The position numbers and the translations under genes are program-made. Under the pieces are notes generated by a model. The model was not told the origin of the DNA. It made no database searches and was given only the letters and a program-made list of their open reading frames with translations. Positions 1-9,397 of a DNA stretch of 42,753 nucleotides are shown here, piece after piece. This stretch comes from Curtobacterium sp. UCD-KPL2560. GTDB taxonomy: Bacteria > Actinomycetota > Actinomycetes > Actinomycetales > Microbacteriaceae. The stretch lies in the NCBI RefSeq assembly GCF_001705035.1, contig NZ_MCIG01000001.1, forward strand, positions 33,852 to 76,604. Reading direction: 5' to 3'. How positions within the stretch are numbered: the stretch's first letter is position 1; each line of letters starts with the position of its first letter.

Positions 1-53
1 GGGGCCGGGGCGACCGGCTGGTCGATGCGGGGGGTGGGCGTGGTGCTGCTCAC
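1..53 (-). CDS. sufD: Probable SufD N-terminus (partial, runs off window start)
   Basis: Only the first 17 complete codons are in the window. A GTG start at 53-51 shares its first base with the last base of the sufB TAG stop (TAGTG junction), so the two genes are translationally coupled. The visible peptide reads MSSTTPTPRIDQPVAPA, which carries no diagnostic motif. The call rests on position: in actinobacterial suf operons sufD directly follows sufB, and SufD pairs with SufB in the SufBCD Fe-S scaffold. It could be another downstream suf gene. Confidence 0.55.
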   Translation of the reverse strand, partial: MSSTTPTPRIDQPVAPA

Positions 54-1471
54 TAGCCGACGGATCCTTCCATGCTCATCTCGATGAGCTTGTTGAGTTC
101 GAGTGCGTACTCCATCGGGAGCTCGCGGGCGATCGGCTCGATGAAGCCGCGGACGATCATCGCCATCGCCTCGTCCTCGGGCATGCCGCGGGACATGAGG
201 TAGAACAGCTGCTCCTCGCTCACGCGCGAGACCGTGGCCTCGTGGCCGAGCTGCACGTCGTCGACGCGGATGTCGATCGCCGGGTAGGTGTCACTGCGGC
301 TGACCGTGTCGACCAGGAGCGCGTCGCACCGGACGGTGTTCGCCGCGTGGTGGGCGCCCGGGTCGACCCGGACCTCGCCGCGGTACCCGGCACGACCGCC
401 ACCGCGGGCGATGGACTTCGAGACGATCGACGACGTCGTGTACGGCGCCATGTGGATCATCTTCGCGCCGGCGTCCTGGTGCTGACCCGGACCGGCGAAC
501 GCGACCGAGAGGGTCTCGCCCTTGGCGTGCTCGCCAGCGAGGTAGATCGACGGGTACTTCATCGTGACCTTGGAGCCGATGTTGCCGTCGATCCACTCCA
601 TCGTGGCGCCCTCGTGCGCGATGGCACGCTTGGTCACGAGGTTGTAGACGTTGTTCGACCAGTTCTGGATCGTCGTGTAGCGCACACGGGCGTTCTTCTT
701 CACGATGATCTCGACCACGGCGGAGTGGAGCGAGTCCGACTTGTAGATCGGCGCGGTGCAGCCCTCGATGTAGTGGACGTAGGAGTCCTCGTCCGCGATG
801 ATCAGCGTCCGCTCGAACTGGCCCATGTTCTCGGTGTTGATCCGGAAGTAGGCCTGCAGCGGGATCTCGACGTGCACGCCCTTCGGGACGTAGACGAACG
901 AGCCGCCCGACCACACGGCGGCGTTCAGCGCGGCGAACTTGTTGTCGCCGGCCGGGATGACGGAGCCGAAGTACTCCTCGAAGAACTCCGGGTGCTCGCG
1001 GAGCGCCGTGTCGGTGTCCATGAAGATGACGCCCTGCTGCTCCAGGTCCTCGCGGATCTGGTGGTAGACGACCTCGGACTCGTACTGCGCGGCGACACCG
1101 GCGACGAGGCGCTGACGCTCGGCCTCGGGGATGCCGAGGCGCTCGTAGGTCGCCCGGATGTCCTCGGGCAGGTCTTCCCAGGACTGCGCCTGCTTCTCGG
1201 TCGACTTGACGAAGTACTTGATGTTGTCGAAGTCGATGTCCGACAGGTCGGCACCCCAGGAGGGCATCGGCTTGCGGTCGAAGAGGGTCAGGGCCTTGAG
1301 CCGGTTCTTCAGCATCCACTCCGGCTCGGACTTGCGAGCCGAGATGTCGCGGACGACCTCCTCGGACAGGCCGCGGCGGGCGGAGGCCCCGGCGGTGTCG
1401 GAGTCGGACCAGCCGAACTCGTACTGGCCGAGCCCTTCGAGCTCGGGACGGTCGATGAGCACGTCGGACAT
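53..1471 (-). CDS. sufB: Fe-S cluster assembly scaffold protein SufB
   Basis: SufB, 472 aa, is the scaffold subunit of the cytoplasmic SufBC2D complex on which Fe-S clusters are built. The C-terminal half has the right-handed beta-helix core typical of the family. Cys382 in the CDALLVD segment aligns with the conserved cluster-assembly cysteine of SufB (Cys405 in E. coli). The ATG at 1471 is preferred over upstream in-frame starts because a GAGGAGA ribosome binding site lies just before it and the protein then begins [20 protein letters not shown], as usual for actinobacterial SufB. It overlaps the next suf gene by one base and is divergent from ctaA. No SufR-type regulator gene is visible on this side. 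Confidence 0.97.
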   Translation of the reverse strand: MSDVLIDRPELEGLGQYEFGWSDSDTAGASARRGLSEEVVRDISARKSEPEWMLKNRLKALTLFDRKPMPSWGADLSDIDFDNIKYFVKSTEKQAQSWEDLPEDIRATYERLGIPEAERQRLVAGVAAQYESEVVYHQIREDLEQQGVIFMDTDTALREHPEFFEEYFGSVIPAGDNKFAALNAAVWSGGSFVYVPKGVHVEIPLQAYFRINTENMGQFERTLIIADEDSYVHYIEGCTAPIYKSDSLHSAVVEIIVKKNARVRYTTIQNWSNNVYNLVTKRAIAHEGATMEWIDGNIGSKVTMKYPSIYLAGEHAKGETLSVAFAGPGQHQDAGAKMIHMAPYTTSSIVSKSIARGGGRAGYRGEVRVDPGAHHAANTVRCDALLVDTVSRSDTYPAIDIRVDDVQLGHEATVSRVSEEQLFYLMSRGMPEDEAMAMIVRGFIEPIARELPMEYALELNKLIEMSMEGSVG

Positions 1472-1663
1472 GGTCTCCTCAATTCTCTTCGCGGCAGCTG
1501 CAGCCGGTGCAACCGGTCGGTGTCGGACGACATTCCACCGCAGACCCCCGACACGGTGCTGCCGTGTGCCGCGGACGCGGTGTTGCTGCCTCGCAACGTC
1601 GATGGTCCCACGCAGTCCCCGGATCGATCGGCGATCACGGCCCATTCGGAGCCGGCGCCTGCC

Positions 1664-1674
1664 TAGACTTGACT
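1664..1674 (+). promoter_or_regulatory. Candidate ctaA promoter elements
   Basis: In the 264-bp gap between sufB and ctaA there is a perfect TANNNT box (TAGACT, 1664-1669) immediately followed by TTGACT (1669-1674). The first could be a -10 giving a leader of about 60 nt. The second could be a -35, but its matching -10 near 1692 is weak. No equally good minus-strand box for sufB was found. Assignment is tentative. Confidence 0.35.
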
Positions 1675-1735
1675 GCTGCTGAACCCTCGAATCCTACAGG
1701 CTCAGCGCACCGAACAACAGGAAGGCACCATCCTC

Positions 1736-2722
1736 GTGACCCGCGTCGGACCACCCGTCGAACAGCACGTCGCACACGACGGCCGGACCGCACGGTGGTG
1801 GTCCCTCCCCCGGGCGGTCGACCCCCGCGTGATCTGGCTCGCGTGGGCGTCCTTCGTGGTCGAGGTCGTCCTGATCGGCACCGGCGGGCTCGTCCGGCTC
1901 ACGGCGTCCGGGCTCGGCTGCCCGACGTGGCCGAAGTGCACGGCCGAGTCGCTCGTGTCGACGCCCGAGATGGGCATCCACGGCGTGATCGAGTTCGGGA
2001 ACCGGCTCCTCACCTTCGTGCTCGTCGTCGTCGCGATCGCCACCTTCCTGGCCGTCGTCCGGATGCGCCGCACCCGCCCGGAGCTGTTCTGGCTCGCCTT
2101 CGCCCAGGGCATCGCCATCCCGGTGCAGGCGGTCATCGGTGGCCTGAGCGTGCTCACGAACCTCAACCCGTTCGTCGTCGGCCTGCACTTCGTGGTCTCG
2201 GCGACCCTCGTGGCGGTCACCGCGACGCTCGTGTACCGGTCGATGAACGGCCCCCGCGCCGCGGCCCGTCTGGTCCCGGCGTGGTACACCGGCGTCGTCC
2301 GTGCGACCGTCGCGGCCGTCGCGGTCACGGTGCTCGTTGGCATCCTCACGACCGGGAGCGGCCCGCACGCCGGCGCCGACGAAGCCGTCGACGGCGGACG
2401 ACTCCACCGCACGGGCTTCGACCCGCAGCTCATGGAGCACCTGCACGCGGTCCCGGCCTACGTCCTGTTCGCCCTGACGCTCGTCCTCGTCGCCGGTGCG
2501 GTGGTGCTGCGCATGTCGAGCCGGTGGGCACTCGTGCTCCTCGTCGTCGAGTTCGTGCAGATCGCGGTCGGCCTCACCCAGGCGCGCACCGGCCTCCCCG
2601 TCGGACTCGTCGGCACGCACATGGTCCTCGCGGGTCTGCTCGTCGGCGCGGTCACGGTCGTCGTGCTCTCGACGCGCGCGAGCGCCGGTCGCCAGGCCGT
2701 GCGGGAGCCCCTGCACGCCTGA
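1736..2722 (+). CDS. ctaA: Heme A synthase (COX15/CtaA)
   Basis: CtaA, 328 aa, oxidises the C8 methyl of heme O to a formyl group to make heme A for cytochrome c oxidase. It is a polytopic membrane protein with about eight hydrophobic segments. Visible family features are the extracytoplasmic cysteine pair C62/C68 in GCPTWPKC, the following E86-N89-R90 motif, and heme-ligand type histidines in LHFVV, MEHLHAVP and GTHMVLAG. The GTG start at 1736 follows AGGAAGG (1719-1725). It is divergent from sufB and convergent with ctaB, which makes heme O, its substrate. A strong hairpin follows the stop. Confidence 0.95.
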   Translation: MTRVGPPVEQHVAHDGRTARWWSLPRAVDPRVIWLAWASFVVEVVLIGTGGLVRLTASGLGCPTWPKCTAESLVSTPEMGIHGVIEFGNRLLTFVLVVVAIATFLAVVRMRRTRPELFWLAFAQGIAIPVQAVIGGLSVLTNLNPFVVGLHFVVSATLVAVTATLVYRSMNGPRAAARLVPAWYTGVVRATVAAVAVTVLVGILTTGSGPHAGADEAVDGGRLHRTGFDPQLMEHLHAVPAYVLFALTLVLVAGAVVLRMSSRWALVLLVVEFVQIAVGLTQARTGLPVGLVGTHMVLAGLLVGAVTVVVLSTRASAGRQAVREPLHA

Positions 2723-2738
2723 CCCGTCCACACCACTG

Positions 2739-2777
2739 GACGATGCCCCGCGCGCCCTCGGCGCGCGGGGCATCGTC
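2739..2777 (+). terminator. Hairpin terminator after ctaA
   Basis: A perfect 17-bp stem (2739-2755 with 2761-2777) closes a 5-nt loop 16 bp after the ctaA stop. There is no T-run, as is common in high-GC actinobacteria. The stem sequence (GATGCCCCGCGCG) differs from the GACGGGAGGC palindrome family found elsewhere in the window. Confidence 0.8.
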
Positions 2778-2825
2778 GCGTCCGGGCGGACGGCGTCGCA
2801 CGCGCCCGGCGCGCGCGACATCGTC

Positions 2826-2924
2826 GACGTCGAACGACAGCGGCGATGACGCAGACAGCCGCCCCGCGGACACTCGGCCGCGTCGTGCGACGACTCCGAC
2901 GTCGGACGACAGCGGCGATGACGC
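2826..2924 (+). repeat. 27-bp direct repeat pair, 72 bp apart
   Basis: Copies at 2826-2852 and 2898-2924 differ at one base and contain the block CGACAGCGGCGATGACG. They lie between the ctaA terminator and the 53-bp tandem array, outside any gene. Confidence 0.85.
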
Positions 2925-2963
2925 CGGACAGCGGCGGGGCCCCTGCGACCGGACCACCCACGC

Positions 2964-3080
2964 GACGGGAGGCGCGCAACCAGCCCGCCACGCTCCTCCC
3001 GGCCTGCCACCCGTCGGACGGGAGGCGCGCAACCAGCCCGCCACGCGCCTCCCGGCCTGCCACCCGTCGGACGGGAGGCA
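2964..3080 (+). repeat. 53-bp tandem repeat, two copies plus a partial third
   Basis: Units at 2964-3016 and 3017-3069 are identical except for one base (T/G in the ...CACGCKCCTCCC segment). A truncated third unit starts at 3070. Each unit starts GACGGGAGGCGCGC and carries a partner arm GCGCCTCCC, so each is itself a loose palindrome of the GGGAGGCGCG family seen elsewhere. It lies just downstream of the ctaB stop and may act as its terminator. Confidence 0.9.
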
Positions 3081-3118
3081 CGGATCCGGCCAGTCGGCGC
3101 GGCGCGCGACCCGCGGGA

Positions 3119-4159
3119 CTAAACCGAGAAGGTGAAGACCTGCGGCAGCAGCGGGTCGATGCCCACGGCGATGAACAGCAGCGTCAGGTACGTGATGGAG
3201 CTGTGGAACACGCGCATCGGCTGGACGTGCTCGACGTGCTGGATCGCCCGCGAGTACAGGCGGTGCGACTCGACGACGAACCAGATGCCCCCGGCCAGCG
3301 CGACCACGGTGTAGAGCGGACCCATGTTCGCGACGGGCACGAGCAACAGCGAGCAGACGAGCGTCGCCCACGCGTACAGGACGACCTGGAGCCCGACGAC
3401 CGTGCGGCCCCGCACGACGGCGAGCATCGGCACGTCGGCGGCGTCGTAGTCGTCGCGGTACTTCATCGACAGCGGCCAGTAGTGCGGCGGCGTCCAGAGG
3501 AAGATCACCATGAACAGGATGATCGGCGTCCAGGACAGCGAACCGGTGACCCCGGCCCAGCCGATGAGCACGGGCATGCAGCCGGCCGAGCCACCCCAGA
3601 CGATGTTCTGCGGCGTCCGACGCTTGAGCCAGAGCGTGTAGACGCACACGTAGATGAGGATCGCGACGACGCTCAGCGCGGCGGCGAGCCAGTTGACCAG
3701 GAACCCGAGGACCGCGGTCGACAGGACGGCGAGCACCCACGAGAACACCAGGGCCTCGCGGTCGGACAGCTCCCCCGTCACGAGCGGACGCGTGCTCGTG
3801 CGCTTCATCAGCCGGTCGATGTCGCGGTCGATGTAGCAGTTGAACGCCGAGGCGGAGCCCGCAGACATCGCGCCGCCGAGCATCGTCCAGAACACGAGCC
3901 AGAGGTCCGGCACGCCGCGTTCGGCGAGGAACATCGTCGGCGCGGTCGTCACGAGCAGCAGCTCCATCACGCGCGGCTTCGTCAGCGAGACGTACGCACG
4001 GACCTTGCGGGACAGCGTCGAACGGGGTCGATCGGTGTCCGGCCGGGTCACGGTGGCAGTCGGCAAGGGAACCTCAGTCTGTTCGCATCGGCTCGCACAC
4101 TCGGTGGACGGCTCCGTCGTCGTCGGGGCGTGCGTCGACCCGGAATGCACACGGGTCAC
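3119..4159 (-). CDS. ctaB: Protoheme IX farnesyltransferase (heme O synthase)
   Basis: CtaB, about 346 aa, is a UbiA-family membrane prenyltransferase that adds farnesyl to heme B to give heme O, which CtaA converts to heme A. The aspartate-rich motif [15 protein letters not shown] (N107, D111, D115) and the second acidic motif [13 protein letters not shown] are present, with about nine membrane segments. The first 50 residues are variable and not diagnostic. GTG codons at 4159 and 4150 are both possible starts, and neither has a clear ribosome binding site. A TAAACT box at 4164-4169 lies very close upstream, so the message may be leaderless or nearly so. The gene is divergent from tkt. Confidence 0.95.
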   Translation of the reverse strand: MTRVHSGSTHAPTTTEPSTECASRCEQTEVPLPTATVTRPDTDRPRSTLSRKVRAYVSLTKPRVMELLLVTTAPTMFLAERGVPDLWLVFWTMLGGAMSAGSASAFNCYIDRDIDRLMKRTSTRPLVTGELSDREALVFSWVLAVLSTAVLGFLVNWLAAALSVVAILIYVCVYTLWLKRRTPQNIVWGGSAGCMPVLIGWAGVTGSLSWTPIILFMVIFLWTPPHYWPLSMKYRDDYDAADVPMLAVVRGRTVVGLQVVLYAWATLVCSLLLVPVANMGPLYTVVALAGGIWFVVESHRLYSRAIQHVEHVQPMRVFHSSITYLTLLFIAVGIDPLLPQVFTFSV

Positions 4160-4163
4160 CGTC

Positions 4164-4169
4164 AGTTTA
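4164..4169 (-). promoter_or_regulatory. Candidate ctaB -10 box (TAAACT)
   Basis: A TANNNT-type box lies 4 nt before the GTG at 4159 and 13 nt before the GTG at 4150. The spacing fits a leaderless or 7-nt-leader message better from the second GTG. No good -35 is visible. Confidence 0.4.
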
Positions 4170-4266
4170 GGCCATCACGGCGCCGCGACGATGCCCCGCC
4201 CCGCCGGACCGGTCGACGTCCGACACCAGACCGTGTCACCTGAACACCTTCTGAGTACGTGGTCAC

Positions 4267-4272
4267 TATGCT
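4267..4272 (+). promoter_or_regulatory. Candidate tkt operon -10 box (TATGCT)
   Basis: TATGCT is the best TANNNT match between ctaB and tkt. It would give a 5' leader of about 155 nt. Upstream CTGAAC (4240-4245) is too far for a normal -35, so this is a -10 only assignment. Confidence 0.4.
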
Positions 4273-4434
4273 GGGGGTGCCCTCCCGCAGTGCGTGCCCC
4301 GAAGACGTCGGCCGCACCGTGCCGGATCGGCCGCCGCTCGACGGCGACACGACACACGGCCCGGGACGGCGACCATGTCCGTGCGATGGCACGAGCCCTC
4401 GCACATGTCGCAACAACGAAGGGTCTACATCCAA

Positions 4435-6528
4435 GTGGCTGAATTCACCTGGGACGCCATCGACCGGAAGGCCGTCGACACGGCACGGGTCCTCGCCGCC
4501 GATTCGGTCGAGGCCGCCGGCAACGGTCACCCCGGCACCGCGATGAGCCTCGCTCCCGTCGCCCACCTGCTCTTCCAGAAGGTGATGCGTCGCGACCCCA
4601 GCGACTCCACCTGGATCGGCCGCGACCGCTTCATCCTCTCCGCCGGTCACGCCTCGATCCTGCAGTACGTGCAGTTCTACCTGCACGGCTACGGCCTCGA
4701 GCTCGAGGACCTGCAGCACCTGCGCAAGTGGGGCTCGAAGACCCCGGGTCACCCGGAGTACGGCCACACCGACGGTGTCGAGATCACCACCGGCCCGCTC
4801 GGCCAGGGCCTCGCCTCGGCCGTCGGCTTCGGCTACGCGCAGCGCTTCGAGCGCGGCCTGTTCGACCCGGAGACCGCCGACGGCGAGTCGCCGTTCGACC
4901 ACTTCACCTACGTGATCGCCGGTGACGGCGACATGCAGGAGGGCGTCACGAACGAGGCCGCGAGCCTCGCCGGTCGCCAGCAGCTCGGTCGCCTGGTCGT
5001 GTTCTACGACTCGAACCAGATCTCGATCGAGGACGACACCGACATCGCCTTCTCCGAGGACGTCGCGGCTCGCTACGAGGCGCTCGGCTGGCACGTCCAG
5101 CACGTCGACTGGAAGAAGACCGGCGAGTACTCCGAGGACGTCGAGTCCCTGTACCGCGCCGTCGAGGCCGCCAAGGCCGAGACCACCAAGCCGTCGCTCA
5201 TCGTCCTCAAGACGATCATCGGTTGGCCGTCGCCGACCAAGCAGAACTCCGGCAAGATCCACGGCTCGGCCCTCGGTGCCGACGAGCTCAAGGGCCTCAA
5301 GGAGGTCCTCGGCTTCGACCCGGAGAAGACCTTCGAGGTCGACCCCGAGGTGCTCGAGTACACCCGCGGCGCCATCGCCAAGGGCCAGGCCGAGCACGCC
5401 GAGTGGCAGCAGACCTTCGACGCGTGGGCCGCGGCCAACCCGGAGAAGAAGGCGATGCTCGACCGCATCAACTCGGGCGAGCTCCCCGAGGGCCTCGAGG
5501 AGGCCCTCCCGGTGTTCTCCACCGAGAAGGAGGTGTCGACCCGTGCCGCCTCCGGCAAGGTGATCAACGCCATCGCGCCGCTCATGCCCGAGTTCTGGGG
5601 CGGTTCGGCGGACCTCGCCGAGTCGAACCTGACCACCATCGAGGGCGCCAAGTCCTTCGGTCCCGCCGAGGCGAGCACGAAGACCTGGTCGACCGACCCG
5701 TACGGCCGCGTGCTGCACTTCGGCATCCGCGAGCACGCGATGGGCTCGATCCTGTCGGGCATCGTCCTGCACGGGAACACCCGCCCCTTCGGCGGCACGT
5801 TCCTGATCTTCAGCGACTACATGCGCCCGGCCGTCCGTCTCGCCGCGCTCATGGGCGCGCCGGCGATCTACGTCTGGACGCACGACTCCATCGCCCTCGG
5901 CGAGGACGGCCCGACGCACCAGCCGATCGAGCAGCTCACGGCCCTCCGTGCGATCCCGGGTCTCGACGTCGTCCGTCCGGCCGACGCCAACGAGGTCGCG
6001 TACGCCTGGCTCGAGATGCTCAAGCACAAGGACCGCCCGGCCGGCATCGCGCTGAGCCGCCAGAATCTCCCCGTCTTCGAGCGTGGCGAGGGCGAGGCGT
6101 CCGGCGAGACCTTCGCCTCGGCGAAGAACGTCGGCAAGGGTGCGTACATCCTGGCCGAGGCGCCGAACGGCACCCCGGACGTGATCCTCATCGCGACCGG
6201 TTCCGAGGTCCAGATCGCGGTCGACGCACGCGAGCAGCTCAAGGGCGAGGGCATCAACGCCCGCGTCGTGAGCGCGCCGTCGCTCGAGTGGTTCTTCGAG
6301 CAGTCGGAGAACTACCGCGACCAGGTCCTGCCGAAGGACGTCACCGCCCGCGTCTCGGTCGAGGCCGGCATCGGCATGAGCTGGCGCGACATCGTCGGCG
6401 ACAAGGGCCGCAGCGTCTCGATCGAGCACTTCGGTGCGTCGGCCGACTACCAGCGTCTGTTCGCCGAGTTCGGCTTCACGACCGAGCACGTCGTGGCCGC
6501 CGCCAAGGAATCGATCGCAGCTTCCTGA
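4435..6528 (+). CDS. tkt: Transketolase
   Basis: Transketolase, 697 aa, is a ThDP-dependent enzyme moving two-carbon units in the non-oxidative pentose phosphate pathway. Visible features are the N-terminal signature with [10 protein letters not shown], the ThDP/Mg site [13 protein letters not shown] (163-175), the central pyrimidine domain with FGIREHAMG, and the C-terminal domain starting near ATGSEV. The GTG at 4435 is chosen because the protein then begins [16 protein letters not shown] like relatives, with GAAGGG about 11 nt upstream. ATG codons at 4375 and 4405 are in frame but lack ribosome binding sites. It is the first gene of tkt-tal-pgi-zwf-opcA-pgl. Confidence 0.97.
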   Translation: MAEFTWDAIDRKAVDTARVLAADSVEAAGNGHPGTAMSLAPVAHLLFQKVMRRDPSDSTWIGRDRFILSAGHASILQYVQFYLHGYGLELEDLQHLRKWGSKTPGHPEYGHTDGVEITTGPLGQGLASAVGFGYAQRFERGLFDPETADGESPFDHFTYVIAGDGDMQEGVTNEAASLAGRQQLGRLVVFYDSNQISIEDDTDIAFSEDVAARYEALGWHVQHVDWKKTGEYSEDVESLYRAVEAAKAETTKPSLIVLKTIIGWPSPTKQNSGKIHGSALGADELKGLKEVLGFDPEKTFEVDPEVLEYTRGAIAKGQAEHAEWQQTFDAWAAANPEKKAMLDRINSGELPEGLEEALPVFSTEKEVSTRAASGKVINAIAPLMPEFWGGSADLAESNLTTIEGAKSFGPAEASTKTWSTDPYGRVLHFGIREHAMGSILSGIVLHGNTRPFGGTFLIFSDYMRPAVRLAALMGAPAIYVWTHDSIALGEDGPTHQPIEQLTALRAIPGLDVVRPADANEVAYAWLEMLKHKDRPAGIALSRQNLPVFERGEGEASGETFASAKNVGKGAYILAEAPNGTPDVILIATGSEVQIAVDAREQLKGEGINARVVSAPSLEWFFEQSENYRDQVLPKDVTARVSVEAGIGMSWRDIVGDKGRSVSIEHFGASADYQRLFAEFGFTTEHVVAAAKESIAAS

Positions 6529-6566
6529 CCCACCGGGGCCGGGTCCGGGACACCGGATCCGGCCCT

Positions 6567-6615
6567 CCTGCCGGGAGGCGCGGCTCGGCTCCGCCACGCG
6601 CCTCCCGTCCGCAGG
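6567..6615 (+). repeat. GGGAGGCGCG-family palindrome between tkt and tal
   Basis: Arms GGGAGGCGCG (6573-6582) and CGCGCCTCCC (6597-6606) flank a 14-nt loop, with outer CCTGC/GCAGG arms (6567-6571 and 6611-6615). It may attenuate read-through from tkt into tal. Its left 22 bases (6572-6593) recur exactly inside uvrC at 19425-19446. Confidence 0.75.
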
Positions 6616-6662
6616 ACCCAGACTCAACGGCCCCACACGGGCCCGTCACAGAAGAAGGAACC

Positions 6663-7775
6663 ATGGCTGAGAACACCCCCACCGCCGCCCTCTCCGAGGT
6701 CGGCGTCAGCATCTGGCTCGACGACCTGTCGCGCGAGCTGCTCGAGACCGGCAAGCTGACCGAGCTCATCGAGCAGAAGAACGTCGTCGGCGTCACCACC
6801 AACCCGACGATCTTCGCCTCGGCCCTCGCCAAGGGCGAGCGCTACGACGCGCAGGTCAAGGAGCTCGCCGCGGCGGGCACCGACGTCACCGCGGCGATCT
6901 TCGAGATCACCACGCAGGACGTCGCGAACGCGTCCGACGTCTTCAAGCCGATCTACGACGAGACCAAGGGCTTCGACGGCCGCGTCTCGATCGAGGTCGA
7001 GCCGGGCCTCGCGCACGACACCGCGAAGACCATCGAGCAGGCCAAGTTCCTGTTCGACAAGGTCGGCCGCGAGAACGTCCTCATCAAGATCCCCGCGACC
7101 GTCGAGGGCCTCGAGGCCATCACCGAGGTCATCGGTGCCGGCATCTCGGTGAACGTCACCCTGATCTTCTCGCTCGAGCGCTACCGCGCCGTCATCGACG
7201 CCTACCTCGGTGGGCTCGAGAAGGCCAAGGCCGCCGGCCACGACCTGTCGGAGATCCACTCGGTCGCGTCGTTCTTCGTGTCGCGCGTCGACTCCGAGAT
7301 CGACAAGCGTCTCGACGCCGTCGGCACGGACGAGGCGAAGGCCCTCAAGTCGAAGGCCGGCATCGCGAACGCCCAGCTCGCCTACCAGGTCTGGACCGAG
7401 CTCTTCTCCACCGAGCGTGCCCTCGGCCTGCTCGAGGCCGGCGCGAACACGCAGCGTCCGCTCTGGGCCTCGACCGGCGTCAAGGACCCGTCGCTGCCCG
7501 ACACCCTGTACGTGACGGAGCTCGCCGCGCCGAACACCGTGAACACCATGCCGGGCAAGACGCTCGACGCCACGTTCGACCACGGTGAGATCCACGGCGA
7601 CGCCATCGCCGGCTCGTTCGACGACGCCCAGCAGGTCCTCGACCAGCTCGCCGCCGTCGGCATCGACTACGACGACGTCGTGGCGCTGCTCGAGAAGGAG
7701 GGTGTCGACAAGTTCAACGTCTCCTGGGGCGAGCTCGTCGACACGGTGAAGACCGCGCTCGAGAACGCCAAGTAA
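6663..7775 (+). CDS. tal: Transaldolase
   Basis: Transaldolase, 370 aa, transfers a dihydroxyacetone unit between sugar phosphates. The Schiff-base lysine is K142 in VLIKIPAT, and the conserved aspartate is in WLDD near residue 20. TTNPTIF is also present. The length fits the longer actinobacterial/cyanobacterial type that can be fused to glucose-6-phosphate isomerase. The ATG at 6663 follows AAGGA (6655-6659). The TAA stop is immediately followed by the GTG of pgi with no spacer. Confidence 0.97.
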   Translation: MAENTPTAALSEVGVSIWLDDLSRELLETGKLTELIEQKNVVGVTTNPTIFASALAKGERYDAQVKELAAAGTDVTAAIFEITTQDVANASDVFKPIYDETKGFDGRVSIEVEPGLAHDTAKTIEQAKFLFDKVGRENVLIKIPATVEGLEAITEVIGAGISVNVTLIFSLERYRAVIDAYLGGLEKAKAAGHDLSEIHSVASFFVSRVDSEIDKRLDAVGTDEAKALKSKAGIANAQLAYQVWTELFSTERALGLLEAGANTQRPLWASTGVKDPSLPDTLYVTELAAPNTVNTMPGKTLDATFDHGEIHGDAIAGSFDDAQQVLDQLAAVGIDYDDVVALLEKEGVDKFNVSWGELVDTVKTALENAK

Positions 7776-9374
7776 GTGACGGTCTCCATCGCTGCCACCG
7801 GCGACGCCGCACGGGCCGTCGAGACGACGGTCCCGCGGCTCGTCGCCGACCTGGTCGCGTCGGGCATCACCGCGCAGGACCCCGAGCTCTGGGGTCCGGA
7901 CGCCGAGGCCGAGGCGTCGAAGCGCCTCGGCTGGGTGGAGGCCGTCGCGGTCTCCCGCCCGCTCGTCGCCGAGATCACCGCGCTGCGGGACTCGCTCCGT
8001 GCCGAGGGGATCGACCGCGTCGTCCTCGCCGGCATGGGCGGCTCCTCGCTGGCGCCCGAGGTGATCACGCGCACGGCCGGCGTCCCGCTGACGGTGCTCG
8101 ACTCGACCGACCCCGCCCAGGTGCGGGCAGCGGTGGAGCACGACCTCGAGCGCACGGTGCTCGTGGTCTCGTCGAAGTCCGGCTCGACCGTCGAGACGGA
8201 CGCACAACGCCGGGTGTTCGAACAGGCGTTCCGTGACGCGGGGCTCGACCCCGCGTCACGGATCGTCGTCGTCACCGACCCGGGTTCGCCGCTCGAAGCG
8301 GCGGCCACCGACGCGGGACACCGCGTCTTCACGGCCGACCCGAACGTGGGCGGCCGGTTCTCGGCGCTCACCGCGTTCGGTCTCGTTCCCTCCGGGCTCG
8401 CGGGCGCGGACATCGCCGAGCTGCTCGACGAGGCCGAGGCGATCTCGGTCCTCCTCGCGGTCGACACCGACGAGAACCCGGGCCTCGTGCTCGGTGCCGT
8501 GCTCGCCGGGACGCAGCCCCTCCGGGACAAGATCGCGATCGTCGCGGACGGCACCCACATCGTCGGCTTCGGCGACTGGGCCGAGCAGCTCATCGCCGAG
8601 TCGACCGGCAAGGACGGTCGCGGACTGCTCCCGGTGGTGCTCGACCCCGACTCCCCCGAGATCACGGCCGGTGTGCCCGACGTGCAGGTCGTGCGCCTCG
8701 TCGGTTCGCGCGACGACGAACGCCACGTCGACGACGGCGAGGTCGAGATCGCCGGCTCCCTCGGCGGTCAGCTCCTGGTCTGGGAGTACGCCGTCGCGGT
8801 CGCCGGCCGCCTGCTCGGCATCGACCCGTTCGACCAGCCCGACGTCGAGGCCGCGAAGGCGGCCACGCGCGAGCTGCTCGACGCGCGCCCCGCACCGTCG
8901 GAGCCGGCCTTCGTCGAGGACGGCACCGCCGTCCGCGCGACGCCCGGACTCGCGGTCGGGACCTCCATCGCCCAGGCCGTGTCGAGCCTCCTGGCCGAGG
9001 TGGACGCGACCGGCTACCTGGCCGTGCAGGCCTACGTCGACCGCACCGCGAACGCCGACCTGGCGTCGCTGCGCGACGCCTTCGCGGCCCGCACGGGCCG
9101 CCCGGTCACGTTCGGCTGGGGCCCCCGGTTCCTGCACTCGACCGGCCAGTACCACAAGGGCGGTCCCGCGAACGGTGTGTTCCTGCAGATCGTGGCGGAC
9201 CACGCCGACGACCTCGCGATCCCCGGTCGGCCGTTCACGTTCGGCCAGCTCATCCAGGCCCAGGCCGCCGGGGACGCGAGCGTCCTCGCCGCGCACGGCC
9301 GCCCGGTCCTGACCCTCACGACGACGGACGTCGCCGCTGTCACCACAGCACTGCGCTCCGCCGTCTCCCTCTGA
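7776..9374 (+). CDS. pgi: Glucose-6-phosphate isomerase
   Basis: Pgi, 532 aa, interconverts glucose 6-phosphate and fructose 6-phosphate. SIS-type sugar-phosphate binding motifs GMGGSS (86-91) and SSKSGSTVET (132-141) are clear, and the C-terminal segment has the family-type GQYHKGG region. The GTG start abuts the tal stop, with no independent ribosome binding site beyond the A/G-rich end of tal, so translation is probably coupled. It resembles the isomerase part of bifunctional transaldolase/isomerase proteins more than the E. coli-type enzyme (an impression from motif spacing, not an alignment). Confidence 0.93.
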   Translation: MTVSIAATGDAARAVETTVPRLVADLVASGITAQDPELWGPDAEAEASKRLGWVEAVAVSRPLVAEITALRDSLRAEGIDRVVLAGMGGSSLAPEVITRTAGVPLTVLDSTDPAQVRAAVEHDLERTVLVVSSKSGSTVETDAQRRVFEQAFRDAGLDPASRIVVVTDPGSPLEAAATDAGHRVFTADPNVGGRFSALTAFGLVPSGLAGADIAELLDEAEAISVLLAVDTDENPGLVLGAVLAGTQPLRDKIAIVADGTHIVGFGDWAEQLIAESTGKDGRGLLPVVLDPDSPEITAGVPDVQVVRLVGSRDDERHVDDGEVEIAGSLGGQLLVWEYAVAVAGRLLGIDPFDQPDVEAAKAATRELLDARPAPSEPAFVEDGTAVRATPGLAVGTSIAQAVSSLLAEVDATGYLAVQAYVDRTANADLASLRDAFAARTGRPVTFGWGPRFLHSTGQYHKGGPANGVFLQIVADHADDLAIPGRPFTFGQLIQAQAAGDASVLAAHGRPVLTLTTTDVAAVTTALRSAVSL

Positions 9375-9397
9375 CTCTCGAAGGAGTTCACCGACTC

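Larger units (their letters stand above)
2723..3118. other. Repeat-rich 396-bp gap between convergent ctaA and ctaB
   Basis: No convincing gene was found. The gap holds the ctaA hairpin, a 27-bp direct repeat pair (2826-2852 and 2898-2924) and a 53-bp tandem repeat (2964-3080). Open frames here share no recognisable family and mirror the repeats, so none is called. Confidence 0.75.

Noticed and set aside
2964-3080. CRISPR-like array
   Set aside because: The repeats are directly adjacent 53-bp units with no unique spacers and no cas genes nearby.
2807-3118. A protein-coding gene in the ctaA-ctaB gap
   Set aside because: Open frames exist on both strands but consist of translated repeats with no stable start and no family resemblance.
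4375-4434. An upstream start for transketolase (ATG at 4375 or 4405)
   Set aside because: No ribosome binding site, and the extra residues do not match the family start, which is at the GTG at 4435.
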